Of a stretch of DNA of 64,000 nt, positions 24,845 through 34,312 are shown piece by piece. Every line of letters starts with the position of its first letter. The first letter of the stretch is position 1. The notes under the pieces were generated by a model, which saw only the letters and a program-made list of their open reading frames with translations, did no database searches and had not been told where the DNA came from. The position numbers and the translations under genes are program-made. Source of the stretch: Mytilisepta virgata (Eukaryota > Mollusca > Bivalvia > Mytilida > Mytilidae); NCBI GenBank assembly GCA_028015205.1, contig CM051516.1, positions 36,594,230 to 36,658,229 of the forward strand, written 5' to 3'.

Positions 24845-25043
24845 TACGAAAGTCCAGAAGGATCATACGAGATTCGAAATACGAAATTCGAGATTCAATA
24901 TCCGAAGTCGATTTCGAATCTCGTATTTCGGACTTTCGATTTGAATATCGAATTTCGTATTTCGAATCTCGTATTTCGAACTTCAGATATTGAATCTCGA
25001 ATCTCGTATTTCGAATCTCGTATGATCCTTCTGGGCTTTCGTA
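24845..25043. mobile_element. Foldback element 1 with CAAATA target duplication
   Basis: A 199-bp sequence that is almost wholly inverted repeat: left end TACGAAAGTCCAGAAGGATC, right end GATCCTTCTGGGCTTTCGTA. The interior is an array of short units such as TTTCGAATCTCGTA in both orientations. CAAATA flanks it at 24,839-24,844 and 25,044-25,049, an exact 6-bp target duplication. No coding sequence. Confidence 0.8.
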
Positions 25044-25242
25044 CAAATACTCTTCCCTATAACAGATCTACTCTACTACATCTTCTGTAAAAGTACATGT
25101 ATTTTATATGAAATATTGTGTGTATTTGGGATTTTTGGTGACTTCAATTTCGGACTCGATAGATGAAGCATTTTATCATTATGATTTTATCATAGTTACA
25201 TGTAACATATATCAACGGTGTTTACGTCTAGTATGACAAATA

Positions 25243-25540
25243 TACGAAAGTCCAGAAGGATCATACGAGATTCGAAATACTAAATTTGAGATTCAATATC
25301 CGAAGTCGATTTCGAATCTCGTATTTCGGACTTTCGATATTAAATATCGAATTTCGTATTTCGAATCTCGCTTTTCGTATTTCGAATCTCGTATTTCGAA
25401 CTTCGGATATTGAATCTCGAATCTCGTATTTCGAAATTCGGATATTGAATCTCGTATTTCGAAACTCGTATTTGGTACTTTGGATATTGAATCTCGAATT
25501 TTGTATTTCGAATCTCGTATGATCCTTCTGGGCTTTCGTA
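25243..25540. mobile_element. Foldback element 2 with CAAATA flanks
   Basis: A 298-bp relative of element 1 with the same ends and more internal TTTCGAATCTCGTA units. CAAATA is at 25,237-25,242 and 25,541-25,546. Because the flanks are shared with element 1 it arose by duplication of the locus, followed by expansion of the internal array. Confidence 0.8.
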
Positions 25541-25619
25541 CAAATACTCTTCCCTATAACAGATCTACTCTACTACATCTTCTGTAAAAGTACATGTATA
25601 AAAATAACAATCCAAAGAT

Positions 25620-25717
25620 ACTAATATTAGATATAGTAAATTATAAACCAGTTTTGACTAATGAAGCTACTAATATTAGATATAGTAAATTATAAACCAG
25701 TTTTGACTAATGAAGCT
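25620..25717. repeat. Perfect 49-bp tandem duplication
   Basis: Two adjacent identical 49-bp units (25,620-25,668 and 25,669-25,717) starting ACTAATATTAGATATAG. Absent from unit 1, so recent. Confidence 0.9.
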
Positions 25718-26806
25718 CTCTCGTAGAGTTCCTCTAGATTTTTTCAGTAACGGATAACGACAGCTTTTGTAAAATTTAGAAATTATAAAAGGAGGATATC
25801 GTGGATTTATTCCTACCAGAAAAAAATCCTGACACATGTTTACGCACGGGAACAACGCTATAATTGCTGTTCTTCGTCATATAGGCACAGAGTTAAAGAC
25901 CACGCGACAACTCATTAACATGTAAGATGTAATACCGTTTTCGGTCTTATCTGATGGTGTCTTACTGGAACTAACAGCATAGCTTTACATCACAGTAAGA
26001 TAAATGCTTGATACTAGTACTTGGATTAGAAAGAAATGAACAGATATAATACGGATGTGAACATGAGATCTTTGCATCACTATTCGGACCGAAAAGGGAG
26101 AAATGGTGCATTTCAAGAAATACGCCTCAATTCAAAAATCATAAAATAATACAACTGACGGCGAAACTTCCTTACAATTTCCAAAATGTACAAAAGACTA
26201 GTTTCCTAAAAAAATATGAAAATGATGGATTATAATTAATTCTGAAACAGATTCCATTGAGAGAAAGGTCGACTTGTGGCCTTCAAAAATATTTCTTACG
26301 GGTCAGAAATTCACACTTGCATGTAATTTTACGTTGTGAAATTTATTTATGCGACTCACCGTTGAGGGTATCTGAAAGACTATGCAAAATAAAAAAGACC
26401 GTTCTTGAGAAATCTAATGACAATACATTGAAACAATATAAGAGATCCTTCTACCCGCAAATTCCATTAACTAAATATTTTGATAAAAAAAACCGGTTCA
26501 GAAAAAAAACAAACGATATTCGAAACCAGTTTAAAACTGCTTTAGTGTTTCCTAACTTGCTCCCAGGTGTTTTAGAAAGATTTGTTGTTTTTACAGGTAG
26601 ATAACAAGTAGAGAATTTAATTATTGAGAGTAACTGTAGATTAAAGACTTTGTAACTTAATAAAAATAATTTGAATATTTATATATAATTGTTTTCCAGA
26701 ATTGATTCTATACTGCACCTTCATATCACTATCGTCTATTAAGTTTAATGAAAACATACATTTATGTCACATGAAAATGCTACGTTTACGTTCGCATTAC
26801 AAATTA

Positions 26807-27311
26807 CAGTGAAACCTGTCTATAAAGGGCACGCAAGGGACCAGAGAAAAGTGCCCTTACTGAGCAGGTGCCCTCGATACAGATGTTAATTTTATATGAA
26901 ACTTAGTATTTTGCGAAACAGCTCATGCGACAATAGATAACAAGAAAAATAAATTGAAATGGTGAGCTGTCAAAAGGGGCGTCCAGACAGTCTTGCTCTG
27001 GGTTTCAAAGAGTCAACACCTTTTTTTTTTATTTATTACATACTCGTGATCAAGACCATATTGGTCGAAACGTTGAGTTTTTTTAACTTTTTAGTTTGTT
27101 GTTATTTTTTACGATTTTATATTTGGTTTTGTTCGACTTGTGTATTTCATACATTTTAGTCGTTTTACGCCCCTTTTGACAGCTCGCCATTTCCATTTAT
27201 TTTTCTTGTTATTAATTTTACATGCTTTGTTCATGAATGGGACTTTTTTACTGTGCCATTTATAGACAGTGATTTCCTTTATAGAGGTGCCCTTTAAAGC
27301 AGGTTTGACTG
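26807..27311. mobile_element. MITE with CAGTGAAACCTG ends (unit 2 copy), interrupted
   Basis: Same element as 16,901-17,078, with ends CAGTGAAACC at 26,807 and GGTTTGACTG at 27,302-27,311, each bordered by TA. It is split by a 326-bp insertion at 26,895-27,220. Confidence 0.7.
26895..27220. mobile_element. Insertion nested in the MITE, with 9-bp target duplication
   Basis: TTAATTTTA occurs at 26,886-26,894 and 27,212-27,220; unit 1 has it once, so the 326 bp between is a unit-2-specific insertion. Inside, 26,937-26,983 (starting ATAACAAGAAAAATAAATTG) and 27,167-27,212 form an inverted repeat of about 45 bp. No coding sequence was recognised; the family is unknown. Confidence 0.7.
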
Positions 27312-27499
27312 TATACTCATAGACTATAAAAGCGAAAAGGCAGTTTTATGTAAATATTTAGTTTGAGGCTAGGTTGATGAGTTACATTCAGATTTGGAAT
27401 ATTGACTACAAATTTTAAGGCAAAACTTATTATTGCTTTAAATTTTCAAGGAGTAGGGCCATTTCTTCCTGATTTTGCTCACTATTGGCCCAATTTTGA

Positions 27500-28248
27500 A
27501 GAGCCGTCTAATGACGTTCAAAATCAATTAGGACATATTAATGCGCTTCATTTGGGATGCAGTTTTCACACAGAATCGCTATTTTGTTGGTCTTAAATAC
27601 AGTATGTCCAACACAAAGGACATCCAAAACCAAAGCTATTTTTTTTTGCTATATATTTTCTTTTGTATGACAGTAAATTGGTTGTCGTTCATAACAATAT
27701 TCCAACAACTGATAAAATGCCTATCAATAGCAAAAACGCACCTGTATACGATTTTCCCGATATAAACTCCAACTTATGAGTAAGTATTTAATTTCTGTCT
27801 ATTTATTCACTACATGTACTTTGAACGTGTAATGCAACCCTTTTTTAGTGTATGGTTTATCGTAAATCGTTTGTGGTGTACAATATGTTATGCGGGGAAT
27901 TTAAATAATTAAAAATGCAAAAAACCAGCAAAATTAACTGAGTAAACGAGCTAAACGTTGCTCAATATATCATATATGGAGATATTGAAGTTTCTGTTCG
28001 ATATTGCAATGTGTACACTGAACGATAGTTATAGAGCTTCAAGGAGAATTTGCGTAATATGAGAGAATCGACCGATTATACATGTACACACGTAAGGTGG
28101 TTATACATGTTATATGCTGTTTATTAATGTACACTTATCTAAATATAATTTACATACATGTATACGATTTCTTAGAGTTTTTTTAGTTAGTGTTGCATAT
28201 TTGTTTACTTTAACACGAATTTCTTTCTTTTTTTTATTTTAACTTTAG
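27500..28248. other. End of unit 2 and upstream region of the LU-EGF-IgGFc pseudogene
   Basis: Similarity to unit 1 ends near 27,490. An ATGA followed by a GTAAGT donor at about 27,768-27,777 could be the start-codon exon of the downstream pseudogene (phase 1), but a signal-peptide exon linking it to 28,249 was not found. Confidence 0.3.
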
Positions 28249-28316
28249 GTTTAATATGTTTAAACTGTCCCAGTATAGTTCATCCACCATTTTGTCAGCA
28301 CGTGAAACAATGTGGA
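28249..28316 (+). pseudogene. LU domain exon 1 (of the LU-EGF-IgGFc pseudogene)
   Basis: After a pyrimidine-rich acceptor (AACTTTAG) the exon reads ICLNCPSIVHPPFCQHVKQC in frame and ends before GTAGAA. CLNCP..HP.FC.HV is shared with the minus-strand exon at 53,127-53,203. Phase 1 in, phase 0 out. Confidence 0.7.
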
Positions 28317-28427
28317 GTAGAATAGGAGAATAGGTACAACACATATACATATATCTATAGTCTCTTCACTTTGCAATGTTTACATAACCCAAATATTTAT
28401 GCCAAATATGTATGTTCATATTATTAG

Positions 28428-28496
28428 GTTTGCTATATTGAAGAACAGGCCCGTTATGGAGAGTTATTCTATCATAGTGGTTGTATTAAGCGACAC
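28428..28496 (+). pseudogene. LU domain exon 2
   Basis: 69-nt phase-0 exon between ATTATTAG and GTAAGT. It encodes VCYIEE at its start and FYHSGCIKRH at its end, matching in length, phase and cysteine spacing the exon at 45,840-45,908 on the minus strand. Confidence 0.75.
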
Positions 28497-29003
28497 GTAA
28501 GTGGACAAACTAATTTATTAGTAGAACAAAAATTACATCCATTTTTGAATGTTGTAGCTGTTTCATGAATTTGCAAAAAGATAAAATTAAAGAAGAGCTT
28601 TTACGACTTGTTTCTTCTTTTTTTTTAATTTTAAAAAGTTTATTAAAAAGTTTAATACAGTATAACCGTTGACGATTTTTTCTGCTAGAAATAATCTCTG
28701 TGTTCTCTTTTTATCGTAAAATTCTGATACATAAGTAAACAATATTTGTACTTTTAAACTTTTTTTCTGCTTCTCAGCAAATTAATCTCAATTTAGAAGT
28801 AAGATTCGCACATATTTTAACAACTGCAGTCTTTGCACTGATCAGTTTATACGACTAGTACACTTATCTTTTGTTAGCTTCAATGGCGGATGGTTCTACA
28901 GTTACTACATATTAGAATCGATTTAGTTGTAATTATATGAACTTGGTATAAACATTTGGCAATTGCAGTATACACTGGTTTTTATGAAAGCAATGATCAT
29001 ACG

Positions 29004-29243
29004 TACAAAAGCCCAAGAGGATCTTGCGAGATTCCAATTTATATATTCAATATCCGAAGTTCGAAATTCGTAACTTGAAATATTTCTCTCGCCACATATT
29101 AAGTTTCACAACTTAGAAGCTTTCCTCTGACTTGGTTATTCTAGATGTTGAATTTCGAAACTCGAGTTTATGATGTCGAATTTCGATCATCGCATACTGA
29201 ATCTCGATTTTCGAATCTCGCATGATCCTTCTGGGCTTTTGTA
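29004..29243. mobile_element. Foldback element 3, diverged, in an intron of the LU pseudogene
   Basis: Left end TACAAAAGCCCAAGAGGATC at 29,004 and right end GATCCTTCTGGGCTTTTGTA ending at 29,243 are inverted. The interior carries ATCTCG and TTTCGAA units as in the elements at 24,845 and 25,243. No clear target duplication remains, so it is older. Confidence 0.7.
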
Positions 29244-29680
29244 GATTTTATGGGAACATATATCCTCATCCCGTATCCATTCTGACTGGTGAGCAAAATT
29301 AGTTTATGTGGCAACGCAATATAGCCTGAAATCGGTGGTATTCATTAGAGGCCAGAACAATCTTCAAGATATTTAGTAGAAGTACACAGAATTTAAAATT
29401 CGTAGCTATTCTGAAACAATATAATTTTATGATACACTGGAGCCGTATTTGCGCATGTTCTGGTCATGAGAACTTTGGTTGAAAATACTGTAGACCGAAC
29501 AGCTGTGTGATCTACCGTTTGCATTCACCAAAAACATAGACAATGTGACGCTTTGACTTTATTTCTTAGAATTACCATATTTACATTAGGATTACTTTAC
29601 CGATGCTAACATGTGCATTTACATATATTTTATCATGTGTCCGTTATCTTATATTTGCATGTTTACATTTTATAATGTAG

Positions 29681-29897
29681 GTATGTCCTTCAGTGCAATC
29701 TTCAAACATATTTGGAAGAATGGATGTAAAAATATCTGACCAGCATCTTAAATGATGTGAAAGCAGTTTATTTAACAACGAATATAACTCTTCTGCTCTT
29801 CCATACATCCCTATATATATACCAGGGCATGGCGGTCTTACCACTTCAAGACCGTTTATGACAATAACACCAGTCAATAAACCATTTCCAACTGCAG
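29681..29897 (+). pseudogene. LU domain exon 3 plus linker, with premature stop
   Basis: 217-nt exon (acceptor ATAATGTAG, donor GTATAT), phase 0 in, phase 1 out. It starts VCPSVQSSNIFG, has HLK then TGA, then CESSLFN. The intact family reads KCC then CN, so the first Cys of the CC pair is a stop and the final Cys is Phe. The rest is a Pro/Thr/Ser-rich linker (GGLTTSRPF). A minus-strand reading frame over the same bases is a shadow. Confidence 0.7.
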
Positions 29898-30568
29898 GTA
29901 TATTTACTTTTATTAAGTAAAGATGAGCTTTTTAAGTGCAGACGTAAGGTTGAACATAAATATCAGTGTTTTTTTTCAGTCGGTTGACCACTCATGATTT
30001 GCTATAAATAAATTTATAATGATTATATTAATTTTCAAATGTGTATAAAGAATTCAAAGAGGACATAATTACAACAACAATTGTTCAGCCATACTCATGC
30101 ATGTGTTTCATTTTCCCGTGTTATGCTTTTTATCGTTTCAGTAATAGAATAATCCCATTGTCCCTTTTTTTCGATTTTATGCCTACTATTCTGCTCTGCG
30201 TAACTTATTTGGGCTTCCTTTTATTGTTTGGGTGTCTTTGTTGAAACAATGAACTCAAATGAAGGAAAGCGCTGAGTACTTATCAAAAGAAACTGAAAAC
30301 TATTTTTTTAATTTAACAAGAAGGTCTCAAAATGGTCTTTATCGTTATAACATTTTTGGGGGTATTTATGGCATTTTAATCTGCTCTATAATGTATTTGT
30401 TTATTGTTTCAGTTTTATGCATTTTCCACAATGTTGAAATTTCCACATACAAGGCATCAAATCGGTAGCATAGATTAGTCGTGAATTCTTTTTTCATTAA
30501 AACTGTAAAAGAAAATCTAATATCGTTTTGGCATCCTTACACTAGAACTATCCTATTTATATTTTTAG

Positions 30569-30697
30569 CAATATGTGCTACAAATACATCAACGCTTTTA
30601 CCAAAAAGGTTACAATGGAGGTGTCTGCCAAACTTACAGTGGAACTTTAGATGTGTATGCCAAGATAGATATTTTGGAAGAAACTGTCAATATACTG
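30569..30697 (+). pseudogene. EGF-like domain exon, frameshifted
   Basis: Acceptor ATTTTTAG and donor GTAACA fit the neighbours (phase 1 in and out). The middle reads YNGGVCQTYSGT in one frame, while the end reads FRCVCQDRYFGRNCQYT in another. Together they give the EGF spacing NGGxC...GxFxCxCxxxxxGxxC. Two small indels offset each other, and the second expected cysteine is missing. Confidence 0.65.
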
Positions 30698-31169
30698 GTA
30701 ACATTTTTGTTTAAAAAAATGGCAAATTAACGTCTTTAAGCCAATTTTTCATTGTTAAGGACAATTAAGACCAAAACGAAGTTTTTCTTGTGAGTTTATG
30801 TATCACCTTTCATATGAGAGTGGAAGGTTTTTGGTTCTGAATTTCATTCTTTGCAATATTCCAGAAAGTGATACAAATTGACCAAAATCGTTTATATACA
30901 CGATCTTTGAGTGTAGAACACTTGAATATATACATTTCCTACACAGATTCTTATGATAATATTGTTGAAGCTTTTAAATTTAGAATTTCACCACCCTTAT
31001 CAATATGTATATTTTTGTCAGAATACGTGATTTTTTATCGGGAGTTTAGCAACACGCGGTAGCTGTCAGTAAACATTGGTTGGCACTTTTAGATCTTTTT
31101 ATCTAATTGCCTTTGACCTACTGAATGACTTAGCTGTTGTTCTTAGTTTTGTGTATGTGTATGACTCTT

Positions 31170-31300
31170 TTAAGTGTACAAGGTGGAGGACATTAAACTT
31201 GTTTAACCCTGTTTTTAACTATGTTTTTATGTGCCTGTTCCAAGTCAGGAGCATTTATCAGTGGTTCAGATTTCAACAATATTGGCCTTGAACAAACATG
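31170..31300. repeat. Dispersed mussel-type repeat fragment in an intron
   Basis: Contains the phrase TTCCAAGTCAGGAGC after TGTTTTTATGTGCC, resembling the dispersed repeats at 40,055 and 46,018 but with a different continuation. Non-coding. Confidence 0.4.
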
Positions 31301-31429
31301 ATGAGCCATAGTTCGTCGGAATATGCATTAATTGATTTTTATGTTACTGTTGAACTTTACTGTTATCCGTTTTGATTTTATTAATGGTATCATAGAATAT
31401 ACAAAATATTGTTTTTCCTTCTTTTATAG

Positions 31430-32184
31430 ATTCAAAAGGAACCAAATTCATACTAATTTTCCCTGCTACTGTAAATGCAGATAATGTAATCATTCGAGCA
31501 ATAGTATCTTCCAAGCAAAGTGGTCATTTAACCAGGTATTATTTTTCTACTCACTACAATACCTCAACACAATGTTTGACGATTGGAGGTTCTCACTGCA
31601 ACCAACTGCTTCAAATGTTATTTCCTGTTAACCAGTGGGATAATGTATACGTTATCCCCGAGATTGCCACCAGATCAACAAGTATTGTCAGATTCTACAC
31701 CAGACATGATAAAACCCTAACAAACATAAGCTTACATCACTGAAATATTCTAGAGAATAAACAGGTGGCGACAAGAAAATATCTAGATTATACTCACAGC
31801 ACAATATCGTTCGTACAAAGTGATAATGATGTAATGGTCATGGTGTTCCCGAATGGATTAGCAGATGGCTCAGGATACACATTCATGATGCACATCCCAG
31901 GCATTAATCAGTACTTGCCAGAATATGACTTCGTGGTACCACCGGAATTCACAAGCTTTCTTAGCATTGCATGTAGGAAGGAGATAATCTCTGGTTTTGT
32001 TCTTGATGGGAAACCGGTGCGTCATGTCAATATTAATCACATCTTCGGAGGTCCAGACCACTATTCTACAGTTACTATGTCAATAACTACTGGAAGACAT
32101 CCCATGACTAATACATTTAATCAGCGATTTGGTTTATGGGTATATGGGGACGGATTGCACGATTCTTACGGTTATCCCGCTTGA
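31430..32184 (+). pseudogene. IgGFc-binding domain exon with internal TGA
   Basis: A single 755-nt exon after a strong acceptor (CTTCTTTTATAG). It begins SKGTKFILIFPA, a typical IgGFc-binding opening. The second part reads DGSGYTFMMHIPGINQYLPE, EYDFVVPPEFTSF, ISGFVLDGKPVRHVNI and ends QRFGLWVYGDGLHDSYGYPA before TGA. The in-frame TGA at 31,741-31,743 between SLHH and NILENKQ is the only break in this exon. A single in-frame stop suggests recent inactivation, stop read-through or an assembly error. Confidence 0.8.
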
Positions 32185-33385
32185 ATAGCACTGAAGCAGG
32201 AAAAATAAATGTTTTACGTTGTTTGTTTTCTGTTAAATATACGTGAAACCAAACAAGGAATATTATTCCTATTCAATTATCAAAAGAAAAACTAAGCAAT
32301 TTAGAAAGGAATAAATCCATGGGACAAAATCCGTAAGAAAAACACAGGAACAAATACTACAAATGTTAAATCAGAATGAAAATAAGACATCAGAAAAATT
32401 AAAGCACTGGAAATTTAAATACTCCAAAAAAAACCAAAAGACTGTTCAAGTGTAATAGGAGACTTTACAATTTGAATTGCTACAAAAAAATAAAAGTACT
32501 GTCATTTGGTGAACTAAAATGCCAAGCATGTCCTGCTTCATTAACATCACAAGTGGGAAAGTCCATTGATGTTTAAATTCAGGTAGGTTGTCAACTCCAG
32601 TTTAAATGTAAAATAATTATATTTAAATATGCTTAGTAAAGTATATCGGCAAAAGAATAACGAGGAGACAAATCGATGTGACAAGTCCGTACATTCGAAA
32701 TCCAAGGAAAATAAAAAGTCGTGATAATGAAACACAACAAACAAAGAGTATATGTATAACTAAAAAAATAAAAATGAATAATATAAAATAAACAAAAATA
32801 GAACAAGACGCCACAGAAACTAAAGCACAAACAATATGAACTCCCACTATAACCGCGAATTGTTGTCGAGGTGAAAATTTACCTAGACATTCTGCAGAAT
32901 GAACAATTTTCAAAAGAAATAATATAATGTTGAGGAATAATGAGAATAAGTTTAAAAGTCAGATTCCAAATCTAAAACGCATCAGAACTTTTGTCTTGGA
33001 TTGGGCATTAATAGAGGGGCACAGAAAACTTAATAAATGACGTGAACACAACAGCACTAGGTCAACATATGACTTGGTACAAACACTAAACATTTTGAGG
33101 ATTGAACTTAGTGTTATAGGTACCTTCTCGTTATCCATTGTGACCCTCTGGTGTATAGAAATTCAAGTAATTTCTGTCAAAATGACACTTTATTCAGATG
33201 ACAGCGTCAGAGTGTAATCATTTATTCCTGCCTGAATACCTCGAAATGATACTTTCGTTAAATGATCACATGATAAGATAGCTTATCGACTGGTACTAGT
33301 AATGTTTTTTCTAGGTATCGTTTGCCAGAAGTGATGAGAATACACAAGATTATATACCTCACAAAGTAACGGTTTATTTATCTAT
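32185..33385. other. Intergenic, repeats only
   Basis: No gene seen. 32,640-32,850 is a copy of the dispersed repeat at 2340-2545 and 19,905-20,105, ending in AACAAGACGCCACAGAAACT. The remainder has no recognisable feature. Confidence 0.5.
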
Positions 33386-33610
33386 TTATATTTTTATACC
33401 ATATGATGCCCTTGGTTTATTCTGAAAAAAGTGAATTTTTCGTACACAAAGTGCTTGGTCATGGGAGCTCAACACACATGGATGTCCAGGTGGTGGATTG
33501 ATAGACCCTCTCACTGGAGGTTGCCAGGTTGTTAGGTTATAATACGGAAGGCCTGACTGCGGACCATAGTGGGTATCGTCTTTGTAGAATGCCACGCAGT
33601 GCTCGAGATC
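33386..33610 (-). other. Possible orphan exon, function unknown
   Basis: A minus-strand frame of about 70 codons has a protein-like composition (THYGPQSGLPYYNLTTWQPP and INPPPGHPCVLSSHDQALC) and ends in a stop at 33,386. There is no strong acceptor upstream and no Met-initiated context, so it may be an orphaned terminal exon or chance. I do not recognise the family. It does not fit the phase of the MAM gene's last exon. Confidence 0.3.
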
Positions 33611-33649
33611 AAGATGTTTGAAATCCGATTATAGATATAATGATGGATT

Positions 33650-33910
33650 AATAAGTAAAGTCAAGAAATACCAAAGGGATATTCGAAGGAGAGAAAAATC
33701 GTAACAACTGACAAACTCCGGAGAACAACGAAGACAAGACCAAAACAATACATGCACTACAATTAAAAACTAAAAACATATAAACAACATGGACCCCACC
33801 AAAAAACCGGGGGTAGACTCAGGTGCTCCGAAGAGTAAGCAGTCTCTGTTTCCTGCAGGACACCCGCCATGCTGTCCATGTCAAATCCGTTATGCGGAAG
33901 GGATAATATC
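33650..33910 (+). repeat. Dispersed repeat (AACTCCGGAGAACAACGAAG family)
   Basis: Contains ACTGACAAACTCCGGAGAAC, ACGAAGACAAGACCAAA and GGACCCCACCAA in order. Copies: 55,855-55,985 (same strand) and 48,118-48,230 (opposite strand, partial). Non-coding interspersed repeat. Confidence 0.75.
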
Positions 33911-34237
33911 AATGGAACAGGTCCATTTTCATTTGGGAAACGGTTTTTTCATACCTGTCAACCAATAAGCACAACCATCAAACACCAAAACAATTAAAAC
34001 TAGAGTACTGTCGGAGAGTATAGTTATACCCGCACACTCTCATTAGAGCTGAGATCAATATCTTTAATTATAAATTAAAGGGACAAACTGCCTGAAGTAA
34101 AAAAAAATAAAAGGTTAACTAACAGTGTTGATTCATGTGTCTCAATAGAGCTGGGATCAACATGAATTGTTAAAATATGTAAATATAAAAATATATACAA
34201 ATATATAAAAATATTTATAAAAAAAAAATTTAAAAAA

Positions 34238-34312
34238 AAACAGTACCATGGTGGACTCGTATAATCTATGCGAGTTTGAGGTTCAATTCCTCTAGTCCGT
34301 ACTTTTAAATAA
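34238..34312 (+). other. tRNA-like sequence, probably SINE or decayed
   Basis: GAGGTTCAATTCCTC at 34,278-34,292 forms a T-arm with a B-box-like core, and a T run follows. The expected 5' acceptor strand and a standard anticodon arm are absent, so it is not called as a functional tRNA. Confidence 0.25.

Larger units (their letters stand above)
24695..25590. repeat. Local tandem duplication carrying two foldback elements
   Basis: About 24,695-25,085 (TATATGAAATATTGTGTG through TTCTGTAAAAGTACATGTA) is repeated at about 25,098-25,590. Each half carries its own foldback element of different length (199 and 298 bp) with the same flanks. Unit 1 has only one copy of this stretch. Confidence 0.75.
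28249..32184 (+). pseudogene. LU domain - EGF - IgGFc-binding domain protein, pseudogene
   Basis: Five exons with GT-AG borders and matching phases: 28,249-28,316, 28,428-28,496, 29,681-29,897, 30,569-30,697, 31,430-32,184. They encode a three-finger LU (Ly6/uPAR) domain, a Pro/Thr-rich linker, one EGF-like domain and an IgGFc-binding domain (Pfam PF17517 type). Secreted or surface IgGFc-binding-domain proteins with EGF modules are numerous in molluscs and are thought to act in mucus or recognition. Lesions: a TGA replaces a Cys codon in exon 3, the next LU cysteine is Phe, the EGF exon has two compensating frame changes, and TGA interrupts the IgGFc domain at 31,741-31,743. The signal-peptide exon was not found. 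The LU exons are close relatives of those on the opposite strand at 45-53 kb. Confidence 0.7.

Noticed and set aside
24741..25543. Several frames rich in Ile, Ser, Arg and Phe on both strands
   Set aside because: They are translations of the foldback repeat arrays (TTTCGAATCTCGTA units).
26257..26604. 115-codon frame in block B of unit 2
   Set aside because: The duplicated copy at 16,380-16,690 has indels and stops in the same frame, so it is not maintained as coding.
29644..29877. Minus-strand frame of 77 codons with protein-like composition
   Set aside because: The plus strand at 29,681-29,897 fits an LU exon with correct splice sites and phase; the minus frame is its shadow.
30259..30468. 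69-codon frame with a hydrophobic stretch upstream of the EGF exon
   Set aside because: No splice context linking it to neighbours and it falls in the intron of a phase-consistent gene model.
34238..34312. Possible functional tRNA gene
   Set aside because: Only the T-arm is convincing; acceptor and anticodon arms do not form.
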